From the NCBI RefSeq assembly GCF_025989125.1, contig NZ_JAPDNR010000001.1, positions 3,702,301 to 3,766,300 on the forward strand: a DNA stretch of 64,000 nucleotides. The letters run 5' to 3'. Below the pieces are notes generated by a model that was not told the origin of the DNA, ran no database searches, and saw only the letters and a list, made by a program, of their open reading frames with translations. Origin of the DNA: Chitinophaga nivalis. GTDB lineage: Bacteria > Bacteroidota > Bacteroidia > Chitinophagales > Chitinophagaceae. The number at the start of each line of letters is the position of its first letter. Position 1 is the first letter of the stretch. Positions 42,370-53,500 of this stretch are shown in pieces. Position numbers and translations under genes: made by a program.

Positions 42370-42414
42370 ATTTAAAAGGAAAACCTGTGCTAGTCGCAGG
42401 TTTTCCTTTTAAAT
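42370..42414 (+). terminator. Terminator after TPR gene
   Basis: Perfect 18-base stem (42370-42387 with 42397-42414) and 9-base loop. It lies between two converging genes and can serve both. Confidence 0.85.
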
Positions 42415-42454
42415 CGTGTTTCTTTTATATGACCTCAATTTCTTCCTCTTACGG

Positions 42455-43873
42455 CTATTTATTATTCAGTACTTCATTGGCGAATTTTATCCATCCAGAG
42501 CGCTCTATGGTACTATCTATGTAGTAATCAGGTTGGAGGCCAATGTCATCTATCGCCATCCCCGGTATACGATAACTTTTGGAAAGCCCGTAAAAGAGTT
42601 CAAATTTCCCGCAAGGAAAAGGTATAGTATGTACATTGGAAATGTCGAGCATACCAAAGGTCGTTACACCAAATAATTTTACTTTCTTACTCTGCTTTGC
42701 GGCAAGCAGAAACTGTTCGGTGGTACTGCCGTTCCGTTCATTGATCAGAATACCGACCTGTTGTGGATAAGTATAGACGCTGTCTCTTGTCTGAATGTCA
42801 ACTTTTTGATCAGAAAGGGTGACAAATTTTCCCAAAGACTGTTCCAGCTTTTCATAGTATTTCCTGAGTTGTTTTCTCGAAGCTTCATCGAACTCCGGGT
42901 TGTTCGAGAGATCCAACATCCGCTGATTATTAAGTTTGGTGGAGAGAAATACTGCCCCGACCGACCTCACAGGGTTTGTATAGAGAAACGGAAGGATCTC
43001 TTCAAAACTCTCGTCGCTGCCACCCGGGTTGTTGCGCAGATCAATGATCAGATTAGGCGTCGCTAAAATAGTTGCCCTGTTTACCCTGATCACGCTATCG
43101 ATATATTTTTTCTCTGTAATTTCAAAGAAAGGCACACGCAGGATTACCGTGGTAGCATTCAGTCTTTCGAGAAAAGGCCTGGAACTTTTCAAGAGCTTTA
43201 AGTCCAGTTCCGTATCAGGATCATTCTTTAGTAGCGGGTAGATTCTCTTTAAGGAAAAATTGCCCAATTCCAGGTCATTCTTACCTTCCAGTTTAAGTTT
43301 TGATTTGCCGAATTTGACTTCCGTTTTGTCTCTACCGTAGTATACGCCACCATTTTCATCAAATTTCGCTTTAACCTCACCTGTCTTCCAATGTGCAGCA
43401 GTGGTTTCAATGATGAAGCCAACATAGCTACCACCTATTTTTTTGATGCCTATTTTATAGGGTTCGGAAAGCCAGATTCCCTCATAGCCTGGATCCTTTT
43501 TAGCGGTCAGGTATTTTTCAAATTCCGGGGTGTTGACCGCTATCGTCTCTGTTTTTTTTGGAACCGTACCAACGGCTATCTCCTTTGCTTTGTAGCTAAC
43601 CCCGATATGGCCCTGTCTGAAAAATCTCATCCAATGGCCCAGCGCAACAGCACATTCCTTATCACTGGTTATCTGCTTTACCTTTTCCAGATAGGCGCTG
43701 TTGTGCATTGCATAGGCCTCTTTTCCCTTTTTAGACAGTATATAGGCAAAGCCGGCATCATTATCTTCAAAAGTTTGCTTCATCCAAAGGAAACTGGTCT
43801 CACAATTACAGTCTTGGGCAAATACTCCATTTGTAACAATCAGCGCCAGCAACAACACGTATAACTTCTTCAT
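42455..43873 (-). CDS. Secreted S41-like peptidase with N-terminal Cys motif
   Basis: 472 residues. Signal peptide (MKKLYVLLLALIVTNGVFAQ), then DCNCETSFLWMKQTFEDNDAGF, a helical region with a third Cys in DKECAVAL, a beta-rich middle and a C-terminal S41 fold (NLIIDLRNNPGGSDESF; NGSTTEQFLLAA with the putative nucleophile Ser of GSTTEQ). Its close relative lies at 45137 on the other strand; both share the CxC-xxSFxWxKxTFExNDAGF start. Probably a periplasmic or surface peptidase. Confidence 0.85.
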   Translation of the reverse strand: MKKLYVLLLALIVTNGVFAQDCNCETSFLWMKQTFEDNDAGFAYILSKKGKEAYAMHNSAYLEKVKQITSDKECAVALGHWMRFFRQGHIGVSYKAKEIAVGTVPKKTETIAVNTPEFEKYLTAKKDPGYEGIWLSEPYKIGIKKIGGSYVGFIIETTAAHWKTGEVKAKFDENGGVYYGRDKTEVKFGKSKLKLEGKNDLELGNFSLKRIYPLLKNDPDTELDLKLLKSSRPFLERLNATTVILRVPFFEITEKKYIDSVIRVNRATILATPNLIIDLRNNPGGSDESFEEILPFLYTNPVRSVGAVFLSTKLNNQRMLDLSNNPEFDEASRKQLRKYYEKLEQSLGKFVTLSDQKVDIQTRDSVYTYPQQVGILINERNGSTTEQFLLAAKQSKKVKLFGVTTFGMLDISNVHTIPFPCGKFELFYGLSKSYRIPGMAIDDIGLQPDYYIDSTIERSGWIKFANEVLNNK

Positions 43874-43932
43874 TCAATTAAATATTTTGTAAAAAAAGGA
43901 CCGGTATATGAACTCCCGTGAGTGGCAGTTTT

Positions 43933-44445
43933 TTAATTGCTGTCGAATGTTTTAGGGATTATATTTTTGTCCGTTTCACCGCAGAATGTCCAGGATATAA
44001 TATACCACCGGTTATTTTCAAAGATTAATTGAATGCTATTGATGCCTCTTCTGGCGACTTTTCCGTCTTTTTCCAGCTTTGTTTCGTAGGTACTCCAGAC
44101 ATGCGCCATATTACCAAATAATCTGACTTCCCTGTTGATTTCCTTTTCATAAAAGGCAGTACTAAAAATCATGTCGTCCGTTTCTTTGTGAAACTCCGGT
44201 AATGTCATGGTAGCCTGTTCCTGCTTGTTTTTGTCGAAATAAGAATATACTGCTTTGGGGTGATGTAAATAGTTATCTCTTTCCCATTGCCTCTTTGCGC
44301 CTTTTTCGCCAGATACCACCTCATAGCTCGCTTTCATTAACGCGTCAATTGTTTTGGCGTCATTTTCAAATGTGTTGTTTTGAGCGCTTAAATTGCCTGC
44401 TGCCATAAATACCATCGTTGTTAAGTAAAATAGAAATTGTTTCAT
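43933..44445 (-). CDS. Secreted NTF2-like (SnoaL/DUF4440-type) protein
   Basis: 170 residues from ATG 44445, at the beginning of the signal peptide (MKQFLFYLTTMVFMAAGNLSAQ). The mature part is a single alpha+beta barrel domain with the strand order of SnoaL-like proteins (VRLFGNMAHVWSTYETKL; INSIQLIFENNRWYIISWTF). Such proteins bind small molecules or stabilise partners. It lies between a peptidase-like gene and a LytTR regulator on the same strand. Confidence 0.75.
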   Translation of the reverse strand: MKQFLFYLTTMVFMAAGNLSAQNNTFENDAKTIDALMKASYEVVSGEKGAKRQWERDNYLHHPKAVYSYFDKNKQEQATMTLPEFHKETDDMIFSTAFYEKEINREVRLFGNMAHVWSTYETKLEKDGKVARRGINSIQLIFENNRWYIISWTFCGETDKNIIPKTFDSN

Positions 44446-44538
44446 GATCTTTTTTACAAAGCAACTCACATAGATAGCTGCAAAGAAATAAGTTATCCGG
44501 TTTGTTCCCGTTTTTATGTGATTTGTCGGATTTCTTAT

Positions 44539-44868
44539 TCAGAGTAACAATTTGTCAATGCTATTTAGCAGACAGTCCTTGTAACTTTTAGCGATGGTGA
44601 TTTTATGTTCGCCGATGATTAAATGATTATCTTCTACATAGTCCACATTTTTCAGGTTCACAATATTTGAATGATGGACTCTCATAAATTCATCAGGTAA
44701 TTTCTCTATCAGGTCTTTTAACGTCTTGTAATAGACATACTTTTTATGATTGCTAATAAATATTTCAACATAATTTCCTAATCCTTTTATAAACAAAATG
44801 TCGTCAAAGTTTAACTTGATTAGTTTTCTGTCGGTTTTTATGAAAGTAAAGTCTTGTTTGTTCGTCAT
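44539..44868 (-). CDS. Stand-alone LytTR DNA-binding protein
   Basis: 109 residues consisting only of a LytTR domain: FIKTDRKLIKLNFDDILFI, GLGNYVEIFI, LPDEFMRVHHSNIVNLKNVDYV. No receiver domain. Short LytTR proteins of this kind are regulated by synthesis or by a membrane partner; none is recognised here. It is divergent from the second S41-like gene (268 bases between) and upstream of the NTF2-like and first S41-like genes, so it may control both paralogues. Confidence 0.9.
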   Translation of the reverse strand: MTNKQDFTFIKTDRKLIKLNFDDILFIKGLGNYVEIFISNHKKYVYYKTLKDLIEKLPDEFMRVHHSNIVNLKNVDYVEDNHLIIGEHKITIAKSYKDCLLNSIDKLLL

Positions 44869-45136
44869 ATCAGGATTGCGTTGTTAAAGTTTCCGTTAAA
44901 GATCAAATATATGCGGTATTTCTTATCTAGTTAACGGAACCTATGGAGAATCCTGATTTTGCGGAGTATGTTAACAGCTTTACACCTATTAATACGGGGT
45001 CCGGGGTTTATCCCGGCGGGATTACGGAAATCAAAAGGCTTCAATAGGGCCCGTAGATTGGATTTTTAAAAACCAAAACTTATATTTGGTAATAGTTATT
45101 GTTTCAATCAAAATCAATCTAAAATCCCCGTAGCCT

Positions 45137-46588
45137 ATGCGCGCAGTGAAATGTTCATGCAAACCTGTAATTACAGCGATCTTACTTTGGAGCATGTTGC
45201 TCGGCCCGTTCCGCCTGATGGCGCAAAACAAATGTGATTGTGCCGGTAGCTTCAAGTGGGTAAAAGAAACCTTCGAAAAAAATGATGCCGGCTTCCGGTA
45301 TGCATTGGAGCAAAAAGGCGTGGATGCCTATCAACAGTTCAACAAGGCCATACAAGCCCGTATTAACAAGGCAACTACCCGGGAAGCATGTGCAGCGGTG
45401 ATGCGGGAGTGGCTACAGTTTTTCCGTAAGGAGCATCATGGTATTATTCCGGTGGATGATGCCCCGGTTGCAACGGCAACTAACACCAGTGCCTGGGAAA
45501 CATTGCCGGTTTCAGAAGCGGAAGTCAAACAACAAATATCTTCCGCTGGTGCCGCTTCTTTCGAAGGTATCTGGAGTACGGGCGCCTATAAGCTGGCTAT
45601 CATCAAAAAAGGGAATAGTTACAAAGGCGTGATCCTGACCTCTGCCAATAAGAATTGGAAACCTGGTGAGGTGAAACTGAAGATTTCAGGGGATAGCTCC
45701 GGTGTGTTTTATATGGGAGACCGTTCTCCGAAAACATTCAATACAGTGGTCTGCTATGGAAAAAATACGCTGCAACTGAGTAATATCTTTTTAAGCAGGG
45801 TATACCCTGTATGGGAGGATGATCCCAGTATCCAATTGTATGCAAAAGTGATGACGGCCAGTGAACCTTTCCTGCAACAACTGTCTGCCCAAACGATACT
45901 GCTCCGCATCCCAACGTTTGACGACGCTCAAAAAAAACTGATTGACAGTGTACTACTGGCTAATGACCAGCTACTGAAACGTACCCCAAACCTGATCATC
46001 GATATCCGGAATAATGGCGGTGGATCTGACGGGAGCTTTTTCGGCATCCTGCCATTGATTTTTACTAACCCTATTCGTATCGTGAATATGGAATTTCTCT
46101 CCACACCGCTGAATAACAAACGTATGGAAGCATTTTTATCCAATCCAGGTATTTCGGATGGAGACAAAACTGAAATAAAAGATGCACTCAAAAAATTAAA
46201 TGATCACCTGGGAGAGTTTGTGAACCTGGATAGTGGGAGAATCGTGAGTGAGCAAAAGCCGGATACTATTTTTCCTTTTCCGAAAAACGTAGGGATTATT
46301 ATCAATAAAGGTAACGGCAGTACCGCAGAACAGTTTTTGCTGGCAGCCAGGCAGAGTAAAAAAGTAAAACTCTTTGGGGTTACTACGGAGGGTGTCCTGG
46401 ATATCTCCAATACCTATATCGTGGATTCGCCGGATAAACAATTCAAATTAAGGTATTGCCTTTCCAAAAGTCTGCGGATACCAGATCTGACGATCGATGG
46501 GAAAGGTATTATGCCGGATTATTACATCGATAAAAGTATTCCGCCGACGAAATGGCTGGATTATGTAACAGGTATATTGGAACAATAA
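45137..46588 (+). CDS. Secreted S41-like peptidase, paralogue of 42455-43873
   Basis: 483 residues. Signal region 12-29 (ITAILLWSMLLGPFRLMAQ), then CDCAGSFKWVKETFEKNDAGF, EACAAVMREWLQFF, the beta-rich middle and the S41 part (NLIIDIRNNGGGSDGSFF; NGSTAEQFLLAARQSKKVKL). The last block is almost the same as in the paralogue, whereas the linker region near 100 differs. Together with its partner it flanks the NTF2-like and LytTR genes. Confidence 0.85.
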   Translation: MRAVKCSCKPVITAILLWSMLLGPFRLMAQNKCDCAGSFKWVKETFEKNDAGFRYALEQKGVDAYQQFNKAIQARINKATTREACAAVMREWLQFFRKEHHGIIPVDDAPVATATNTSAWETLPVSEAEVKQQISSAGAASFEGIWSTGAYKLAIIKKGNSYKGVILTSANKNWKPGEVKLKISGDSSGVFYMGDRSPKTFNTVVCYGKNTLQLSNIFLSRVYPVWEDDPSIQLYAKVMTASEPFLQQLSAQTILLRIPTFDDAQKKLIDSVLLANDQLLKRTPNLIIDIRNNGGGSDGSFFGILPLIFTNPIRIVNMEFLSTPLNNKRMEAFLSNPGISDGDKTEIKDALKKLNDHLGEFVNLDSGRIVSEQKPDTIFPFPKNVGIIINKGNGSTAEQFLLAARQSKKVKLFGVTTEGVLDISNTYIVDSPDKQFKLRYCLSKSLRIPDLTIDGKGIMPDYYIDKSIPPTKWLDYVTGILEQ

Positions 46589-46799
46589 CAGTTCCGGGTG
46601 ATACATCAGACAGTTAAAGAGAATTATAGATGTAGCCGGACATACATTAAACCGGCGTTACTTTTTATGGGCATTTAGGTGATCAGGAAGAGACGTTACT
46701 TAATATGCCAGGAGGAGCGATGCCTCCGAAAATACCAACGCCGCGTAAATCACCTGATTTATGCGGCGTTGCTGTTTGTAAAATGCTTTGTCTATCACC

Positions 46800-47249
46800 T
46801 CAGGCATCCGGTATCTCTGGTTCTACCAGCTTAGCCAGCTTTTCCAATGATTCCTGCCAGCCTAAATAGCACATTTCTACCGGTATGGCACTGGGGATGC
46901 CTTCCTGGGTAATTTTTATGTCTGTACCCGCTACCGTTTTGTGCAGCCATACGGTGGTAATCATGTTGCCCGGCAGATTGGGATCGTCAAATTTATCGGT
47001 GTACTTCAACAACTCATTGGGTTTGAGGTCCAGGTAGGTGCCACTGAAAGAATGACTATTGCCGGTAGTGAAATTCTGGAATGACATCTTATAGGTGCCG
47101 CCTATCTCTACCTGCATGTGATGGACCGTACAAAGAAACCCATAAGGAGGTAACCAGGAGGCCATAGCGGTGGGTTCCGTAAAGGCGCGGTATACTTTTT
47201 CCGGTGATGTTTTAAGCATCCTGTGTAGTGAAACCGTATTGTTAGACAT
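46800..47249 (-). CDS. SRPBCC/AHSA1-type protein
   Basis: 149 residues from ATG 47249 (MSNNTVSLHRML); the frame stays open to 47399, but the upstream part lacks family sequence. It shows the AHSA1 start LKTSPEKVYRAFTEPTAMASWLPPYGF, a GGTYKMSFQNF strand, and the C-terminal helix with GWQESLEKLAKLVEP. These proteins have a hydrophobic cavity and occur as enzymes, chaperones or sensors. Stands alone between a peptidase and the polyketide synthase. Confidence 0.88.
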   Translation of the reverse strand: MSNNTVSLHRMLKTSPEKVYRAFTEPTAMASWLPPYGFLCTVHHMQVEIGGTYKMSFQNFTTGNSHSFSGTYLDLKPNELLKYTDKFDDPNLPGNMITTVWLHKTVAGTDIKITQEGIPSAIPVEMCYLGWQESLEKLAKLVEPEIPDA

Positions 47250-47449
47250 AAGATACATTTTTGTTCCTACTCTTCTGGCTTTTCGGTTCCGCCCGTTTTT
47301 GAGGTGGTTGCTGCTCCACTTACCTAGTATGTTGCTATGAAGGTTGATACCGCAAAGATGATAAGAATATTTTATTCGGAGGGAGGCTGTATACGACAAT
47401 ATAGCGGGTCATTTGCGACCTGGCAGAAAATGTTATCAATAGGTAATCG

Positions 47450-47498
47450 TTACAATTGCAGCAGCCGGAAGTAATACTTCCGGCTGCTGCAATTGTAA
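47450..47498 (-). terminator. Long hairpin after the polyketide synthase gene
   Basis: Perfect 23-base stem (47450-47472 with 47476-47498), loop AAT, 22 bases after the synthase stop. No clear T-run, but the stem is very stable. Confidence 0.7.
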
Positions 47499-47519
47499 TA
47501 AGCGATAGGAATGACTGAT

Positions 47520-50500
47520 TTATTCTTCCGGAAACTTTGAACTGACACCTGTTACTTCCAGTATATGCCTGGCCAGTAACGTCACTTTTGGGAACTTCCA
47601 GATGGAGGCAACCGTAATGGAGATACCCATTAGTTTATCTATATAGTTCCGTAATTGCACGACCATCATGGAGTCGATACCCAAATTGGTAAAGGGGGTA
47701 TCTGTATTGATTTTACTGGCGGATGTTTTTAGCGTAAGCGACAAAATGGATTGCAATTGTTTTTCTGCTAATTCCTGGGCATTGGCGATGGTACCGCTGT
47801 CTATCCAGGTTTGAATCAAATCATCCTTCGCTGTGTTTTTCGTTTGATGAAGCGATTGTGCGATGAGATCATCCAGGATTTTATAATTTTTGGAAGTAGG
47901 TTGGTGATCAAAAAAAGTATCCATCTCTAAAAAAACAGCGCTGATCTCTGTAAAATTATTATCGAAAATGATGGATAATACCTGTTCGCATTCTTCTCTC
48001 GAGAAGCTCCATATACCTGCTTCATCCATTCGCTTGCCCCGGATATCCTGGGCGGCGGCCAGGCCTACGTCTGCTATAGGCCCCCATTGGATACTGGTGG
48101 CTGGTTTGTTTATTTGTCTGCGGTATCGTGCAAAACCATCCAGGAATGAGTTGGCCACCACATAATTGGCCTGGCCTATGGCGCCAAGTGTGACTAACAC
48201 GCTGGAGTAGAGGAGGAAAAAATCCAGCTCATCTTCTGCTGTCAGTTCGTGAAGCCACCACGCGCCATCTACCTTAGGCCTGAGGGCCGCATTAAATTTT
48301 CCGGCCTCCATATTAGCCATGCCGCCATCATCCAATATACCTGCTGTATGTACGATTCCCTTTAATGGTGGCATTTCTTTTCGGAGTGTTGTGAGAATAG
48401 CCTCCACCTGCTGATAGTTTGTGATATCTCCCAATTGAATCACTACCTGACAGCCTTTTTCCCTCAATGTGTTGATGGCTGCTGCTGTGGCAGGAGGTGC
48501 CGTCCTCCCCGTCAGTACAATATGTCTGGCGCCATTTTTATGCATCCATGCTGCTGTGATTAATCCTAGTCCGCCCATTCCGCCGGTGATTAAATAGGTG
48601 GCCTGTCCGGAGAATAACGGGTCGGTATGTGTGATCAGCAAATCAGGATCTTCCAGGTCGAAGATGATTTTACCCATATGTTCTCCTTTCATCATCAGGT
48701 TGAAACCTGCTGCTACGCGCGAAGCCGGAAAAACAGTCTTGCTGATGGGTGGAAAATGGCCTTCCTTGTAAAAACGTATAATTTTCCCCAGCAACCGGCT
48801 TATTTTTTCAGGATGATCGCTCATTAATTTGAGCATATCCAGGAAAAAATACGCCGTACTTTCTTTAAATAGTTGCATCTCCAGGTGACTGTTGTCATAC
48901 ACATCTTTTTTGCTGATGTCACAGAATCTTCCAAAACTACGGAGACTGCTGAGACCTTCCAGCATGGCGTCTCCGGTCAGCGTATTGAGTACAACATCTA
49001 TTCCTTCCTGATGGGTACAGGTGCTTATCTGCGCGGCGAATCCGGTTTTGCGGGAATCCATGATGTAGGGAATGCCCGCATCTTTCAGCCATTGCCGTTT
49101 GCTTTCAGTGCCTGCTGTTGCATAAATTTCCGTACCTATCATCCGGGCAATATACAGGGCTGCCATACCTACGCCGCCGGTAGCGGTATGAATTAATATC
49201 CGCTCTCCCGGTTGTAATTTTCCGAATTCAACGATGGCATAATACGCCGTAAGATAGGCAATGGGCATGGTGGCTGCATCTGTGAATGCCAGCTCATCTG
49301 GTATCACCGTTATCAATTGAGCGGAGCTGTTGAAAAAGTTGGAAAATGACTCCTGAAAAGAAACGCCCATTACGCGGTCGCCGACTTTGAAAGCAGTAAC
49401 CCCTGCGCCTACGTTGGTGATGATACCGGCGAATTCGTTGGCCAGACTTAAGTAGCCGTTTTCTACACCAGGATATATACCCAGGGCGGACATCAGGTTG
49501 AGAAAGTTAAGCCCGGCGGCTTTGATATTGATCTCCACTTCACCCCATGCCGGAGGTATTCTTTCAGAAGAGGTGGCCTCGATACTTTCCAGTATGCCCG
49601 GGCTATTTACAATGAATTGAAACGGAGGCGCTGATTCGCCTGCTGCTATGCGCTTTGACCGGCTATCCGTTTTTTTGTTTGCAGGGATGATGTGTGTAAA
49701 CCGATGTTTAAATACAACACCTTCCCGGATAACATATTCCTTTTCCTGACAGCTGCCCAGCAATAGTTTACCACATAATTTCCAATCGGGATAGGAGGCA
49801 TCCGGTTCCATATCAATCTGATGGCAATCATATTCGGGGTATTCCAGGAATATTTCCCTGGATAAACCGGCGATGCCTGTTTGCCAGACGTTTACCGGCG
49901 CCGTGCCGGCTATTTGCTGCGCCCCTTGTGTGATCAGCCATAGTCTGGGAGATGAGGCCAATTTGAATCCGGATAATGTTTGCAGCAAGCTGATGACAGA
50001 CATAGCGTCCGTGGTGACTGTATCTGCAGGTGTTTGTGCTGTGACTTCCCTGGCACCACTGAAATAAATGATTTCGCTGAGAACAGGGTCGTCGTGTTTA
50101 TCCAATATATCGTGTAACAGCTGTTCATAAAAAGCCGGCGTCAGCGTATCGATACTGATGTGGGTGATAGCATCTGTTACCTGTGTAGGCGAGGTGACGC
50201 CTGTTTCAACCAGGTAAACAGTGGTGCCATTGGCGGCCAGGTAGTTCACCAGGTGACTGGTTTCCTGCTTTTGACCAAATATCAGGCAGGTTGATTTTTG
50301 CAGTGGAGTACTGGCCACCTGTATTGCTTTTTGATCTAAGGGCAGCCAGCTTAAAGCAAATAAATTTTGTGCTACCTGCCGGAGATTGGATAAAGGCACC
50401 TTTTTTAAGGTACAACGACGGATGGCTGCTCTGGGATATCCGTTTTCGTTATAGACGTTAATATGGTACGTAATTTTATCTGCTTCCTCTTCGGGTGCTT

Positions 50501-53500
50501 TATGTACGGTGACCCATAATATTCCATTCGTCCGGCCAGAGTCGAAAACCTGATAATCCTGGATAGCGATGGGTATATAGTTCCATTTTTTATCTTTCAT
50601 CTCTTCCAGTAACAGCGCATTGCCTGCCAGTAAACAGGCATCGAGCATCGCAGGATGCAGCAGGTATTGGCCAGCCGTTTTGGTGATGATCTCATCCGGA
50701 ATGATCTTCGCCCAAACAGCGGTGTCACTGAACTTTATTTCACTGGCTGCTCTGAAACGTTTGCCATATTGCATTCGGATTGCCTCATGGCTGTTATAAA
50801 AATCCTCCTTTAAAATAATATACGGCAACACGCTATCATCTATCCAATGATCTACCAGATTTTCCGGCCGGGCGTTATTATTCAATTCCAGATAACCTTG
50901 GGCATTCAACTCCCAGGAGGGAGCAGTTGTGGGTGGTGTGGTGACAACAGCGCTGAAGAATTTAAATTGAACGCGCTCTTTTTTTTCCACAGTAAATACC
51001 AACTGTATGCGAATGGTCTGGTCAGCAAGTATAACAGGAGATATCAATTGCATCTCCCGGATGGTGACCCTGTTTTCCGCAAACGTAATGACGCCGGCAC
51101 TCAGCACATATTCTAAAAAACCAGTGGCGGGAAAAATAATGACGTTATTGATGACATGATCTTCCAGATAAGGAAACTGCCGGGTACTTATTTCAGACTC
51201 CCAGCAAATAAAAGCGGGATCAACTGCAAATCGCATTTGCACGGCGTCAAAAGTATGTCTGTAGTCTTTATGTCCCCATACATAAGTATCCTGATGGACG
51301 GCCTGATGGCTAAGTGCATATTGCTCATGCTGCCAGGGATATCGGGGAAGCGGTACGTCTGCAACAGCAGATAGGGGAATCTTATAAAAGGCCGTCCAAT
51401 CTATGGTTGCTCCGTATTTGTAAGCCTGACAAAAATTATGCAGCATCTCTGCTACTTCCGGTTGTTCTCTGCTCAATGAAGCAACTACACTGGCGCCCTG
51501 TTTATTGAGTGATTCAATCTGCTGCGTAATTAAGGCGGTCAATACCGGATGTGGACTTATTTCAATAAATATACTGTTTTCATCCTGCAGCAGTTGCTGT
51601 ATGCCCTGTAAAAACAAGACCGTTTCCCGGAAGTTATCTACCCAATAGGTGGCATCCAGTAATTCCCCGCGAATAAAATCATTTTTTACCGTTGAATAGA
51701 TAGCTGCTTTAGCTGCTTGTGGTTGCAATGTTTTGACACCTTCCAGCATGGCGGGTTTTAGCGGATCTAACTGTGGACTGTGCGGCGCAAAATCGACCCG
51801 TATAAATTTATTGTAAATATCTTTTTCCGTTAATTCCTGTAAGACCGTGGTAAGGGCTTCCCGGTCTCCGGATAGTACGGTAGATTTAGGCCCGTTATAA
51901 GAAGCCACTGCAATTCTTTTTTCCCATCCTTTCAGGATGTCTGTTACTTCATGGCTGTTAAGTTCTACTACTGCTGCTGCTCCCTTGCCTTTGATGCCTG
52001 CAGCCAGTTCACTTCTTTTGCAGATGACATTCGCCGCATCTTTCAGACTTAATGCACCTGCTATATGGGCGCCTGCAATTTCTCCCATACTATGACCAAT
52101 CACCACGGCTGGTTTTACTCCCCATGACTCCCACAGGCGGGCAATAGCTACTTCCATGGCGAAAAGAATCGGCTGAATCACATCTACCTCTTCAAAACGG
52201 TTGTCCGTTTCATTGCGATTGATTTCTTCGATGAGCGACCAATCCACGAAATGACTGATGGCTTGCTCACATGCTTCCATCGCATGCCTGAATACCGGTT
52301 CCTTTGCCATCAGTTCTCTTCCCATGCCCAACCACTGTGCCCCCTGGCCGGGGAATACAAAAATGATCCGCCGGTTTTCTCCTGTGTTGGCATATCGTTG
52401 TGCAATAGGATCATCCAACGCATCCTGCAGCAATTGCTGCATATGCGCGCTATTGGTAGCATGTATGCAAAGGCGCACAGGAAGATCTGATCGCCGCAAT
52501 GCCGCGGCAGCTGCCAGTGTTTCTACAGGGATATCCTGCTGCTCCAATAGTGCCTGATATTGTTTTATCAGGATCGACAGGGCCGCATCATCTGCTGCAG
52601 ATATGGGTAATACGGCTCTAGACAGGCTTCCCGGCGCTTTTTCAGGGAGATGCTGAAGCGGTGCCGGCGCTTCCCGCAAGGTGATATGTGCATTGGTACC
52701 GCTAAGACCGAAAGAATTAACACCGGCATATCGGGGCTTGGGACCGGGCAGCCAGTCGGTGTTATGGGATACTATTTCAACAGGCAGGTCTGCCCACGGT
52801 ATGCCGGGATTAGGCGTACGGAAATGTAAGTTGGCCGGGATACAATGGTGCTGCATGGCCAGGATACACTTTATCAGGCCTGCCAGGCCGGAAACAGCTT
52901 CTGTATGACCAATATTGGTTTTAACGGATCCTACCAGCAGTTTCTCCGGTCTTGTTCGTTCTTTAAAGGCATTTCCGATGCCTATCATTTCCAAAGGATC
53001 ACCTACATTGGTGCCTGTTCCATGGGCTTCAAAATAATCTATATCGTCGGGTGTGACGCCTGCTTTTTTCATGGAATGCCGGATGGCCATTTCCTGGGCA
53101 GCTGAACTGGGTACCGTGAAACCTTTGGTAGCGCCGTCATTGGTAACGGCGGTTCCTGCAATCACGGCCAGTATGTTATTGTGATCCTTGACGGCATCTT
53201 CATAGCGTTTGAGTAGAAGGATGCCGGCGCCCTCTGATCTTACAAATCCGTCTCCCTCCGCATCAAATGCTTTGCAATACCCTTCGGGAGAGAGCATGCC
53301 GCCCATACAAAAACCTATATACGTTTTAGGGGAGAATAAAAGATTGGCGCCTCCTGCGAGGGCCATCTGACAATTGCCAGCCAGTAAACTTTCGCAGGCC
53401 AGGTGTATGGCCACCAACGTTGAAGAGCAGGCAGTATCCATACTTACGCCTGGCCCATGCAGGCCATATGCAAATGATAAACGGCCGGAAGCAGAAGCTT

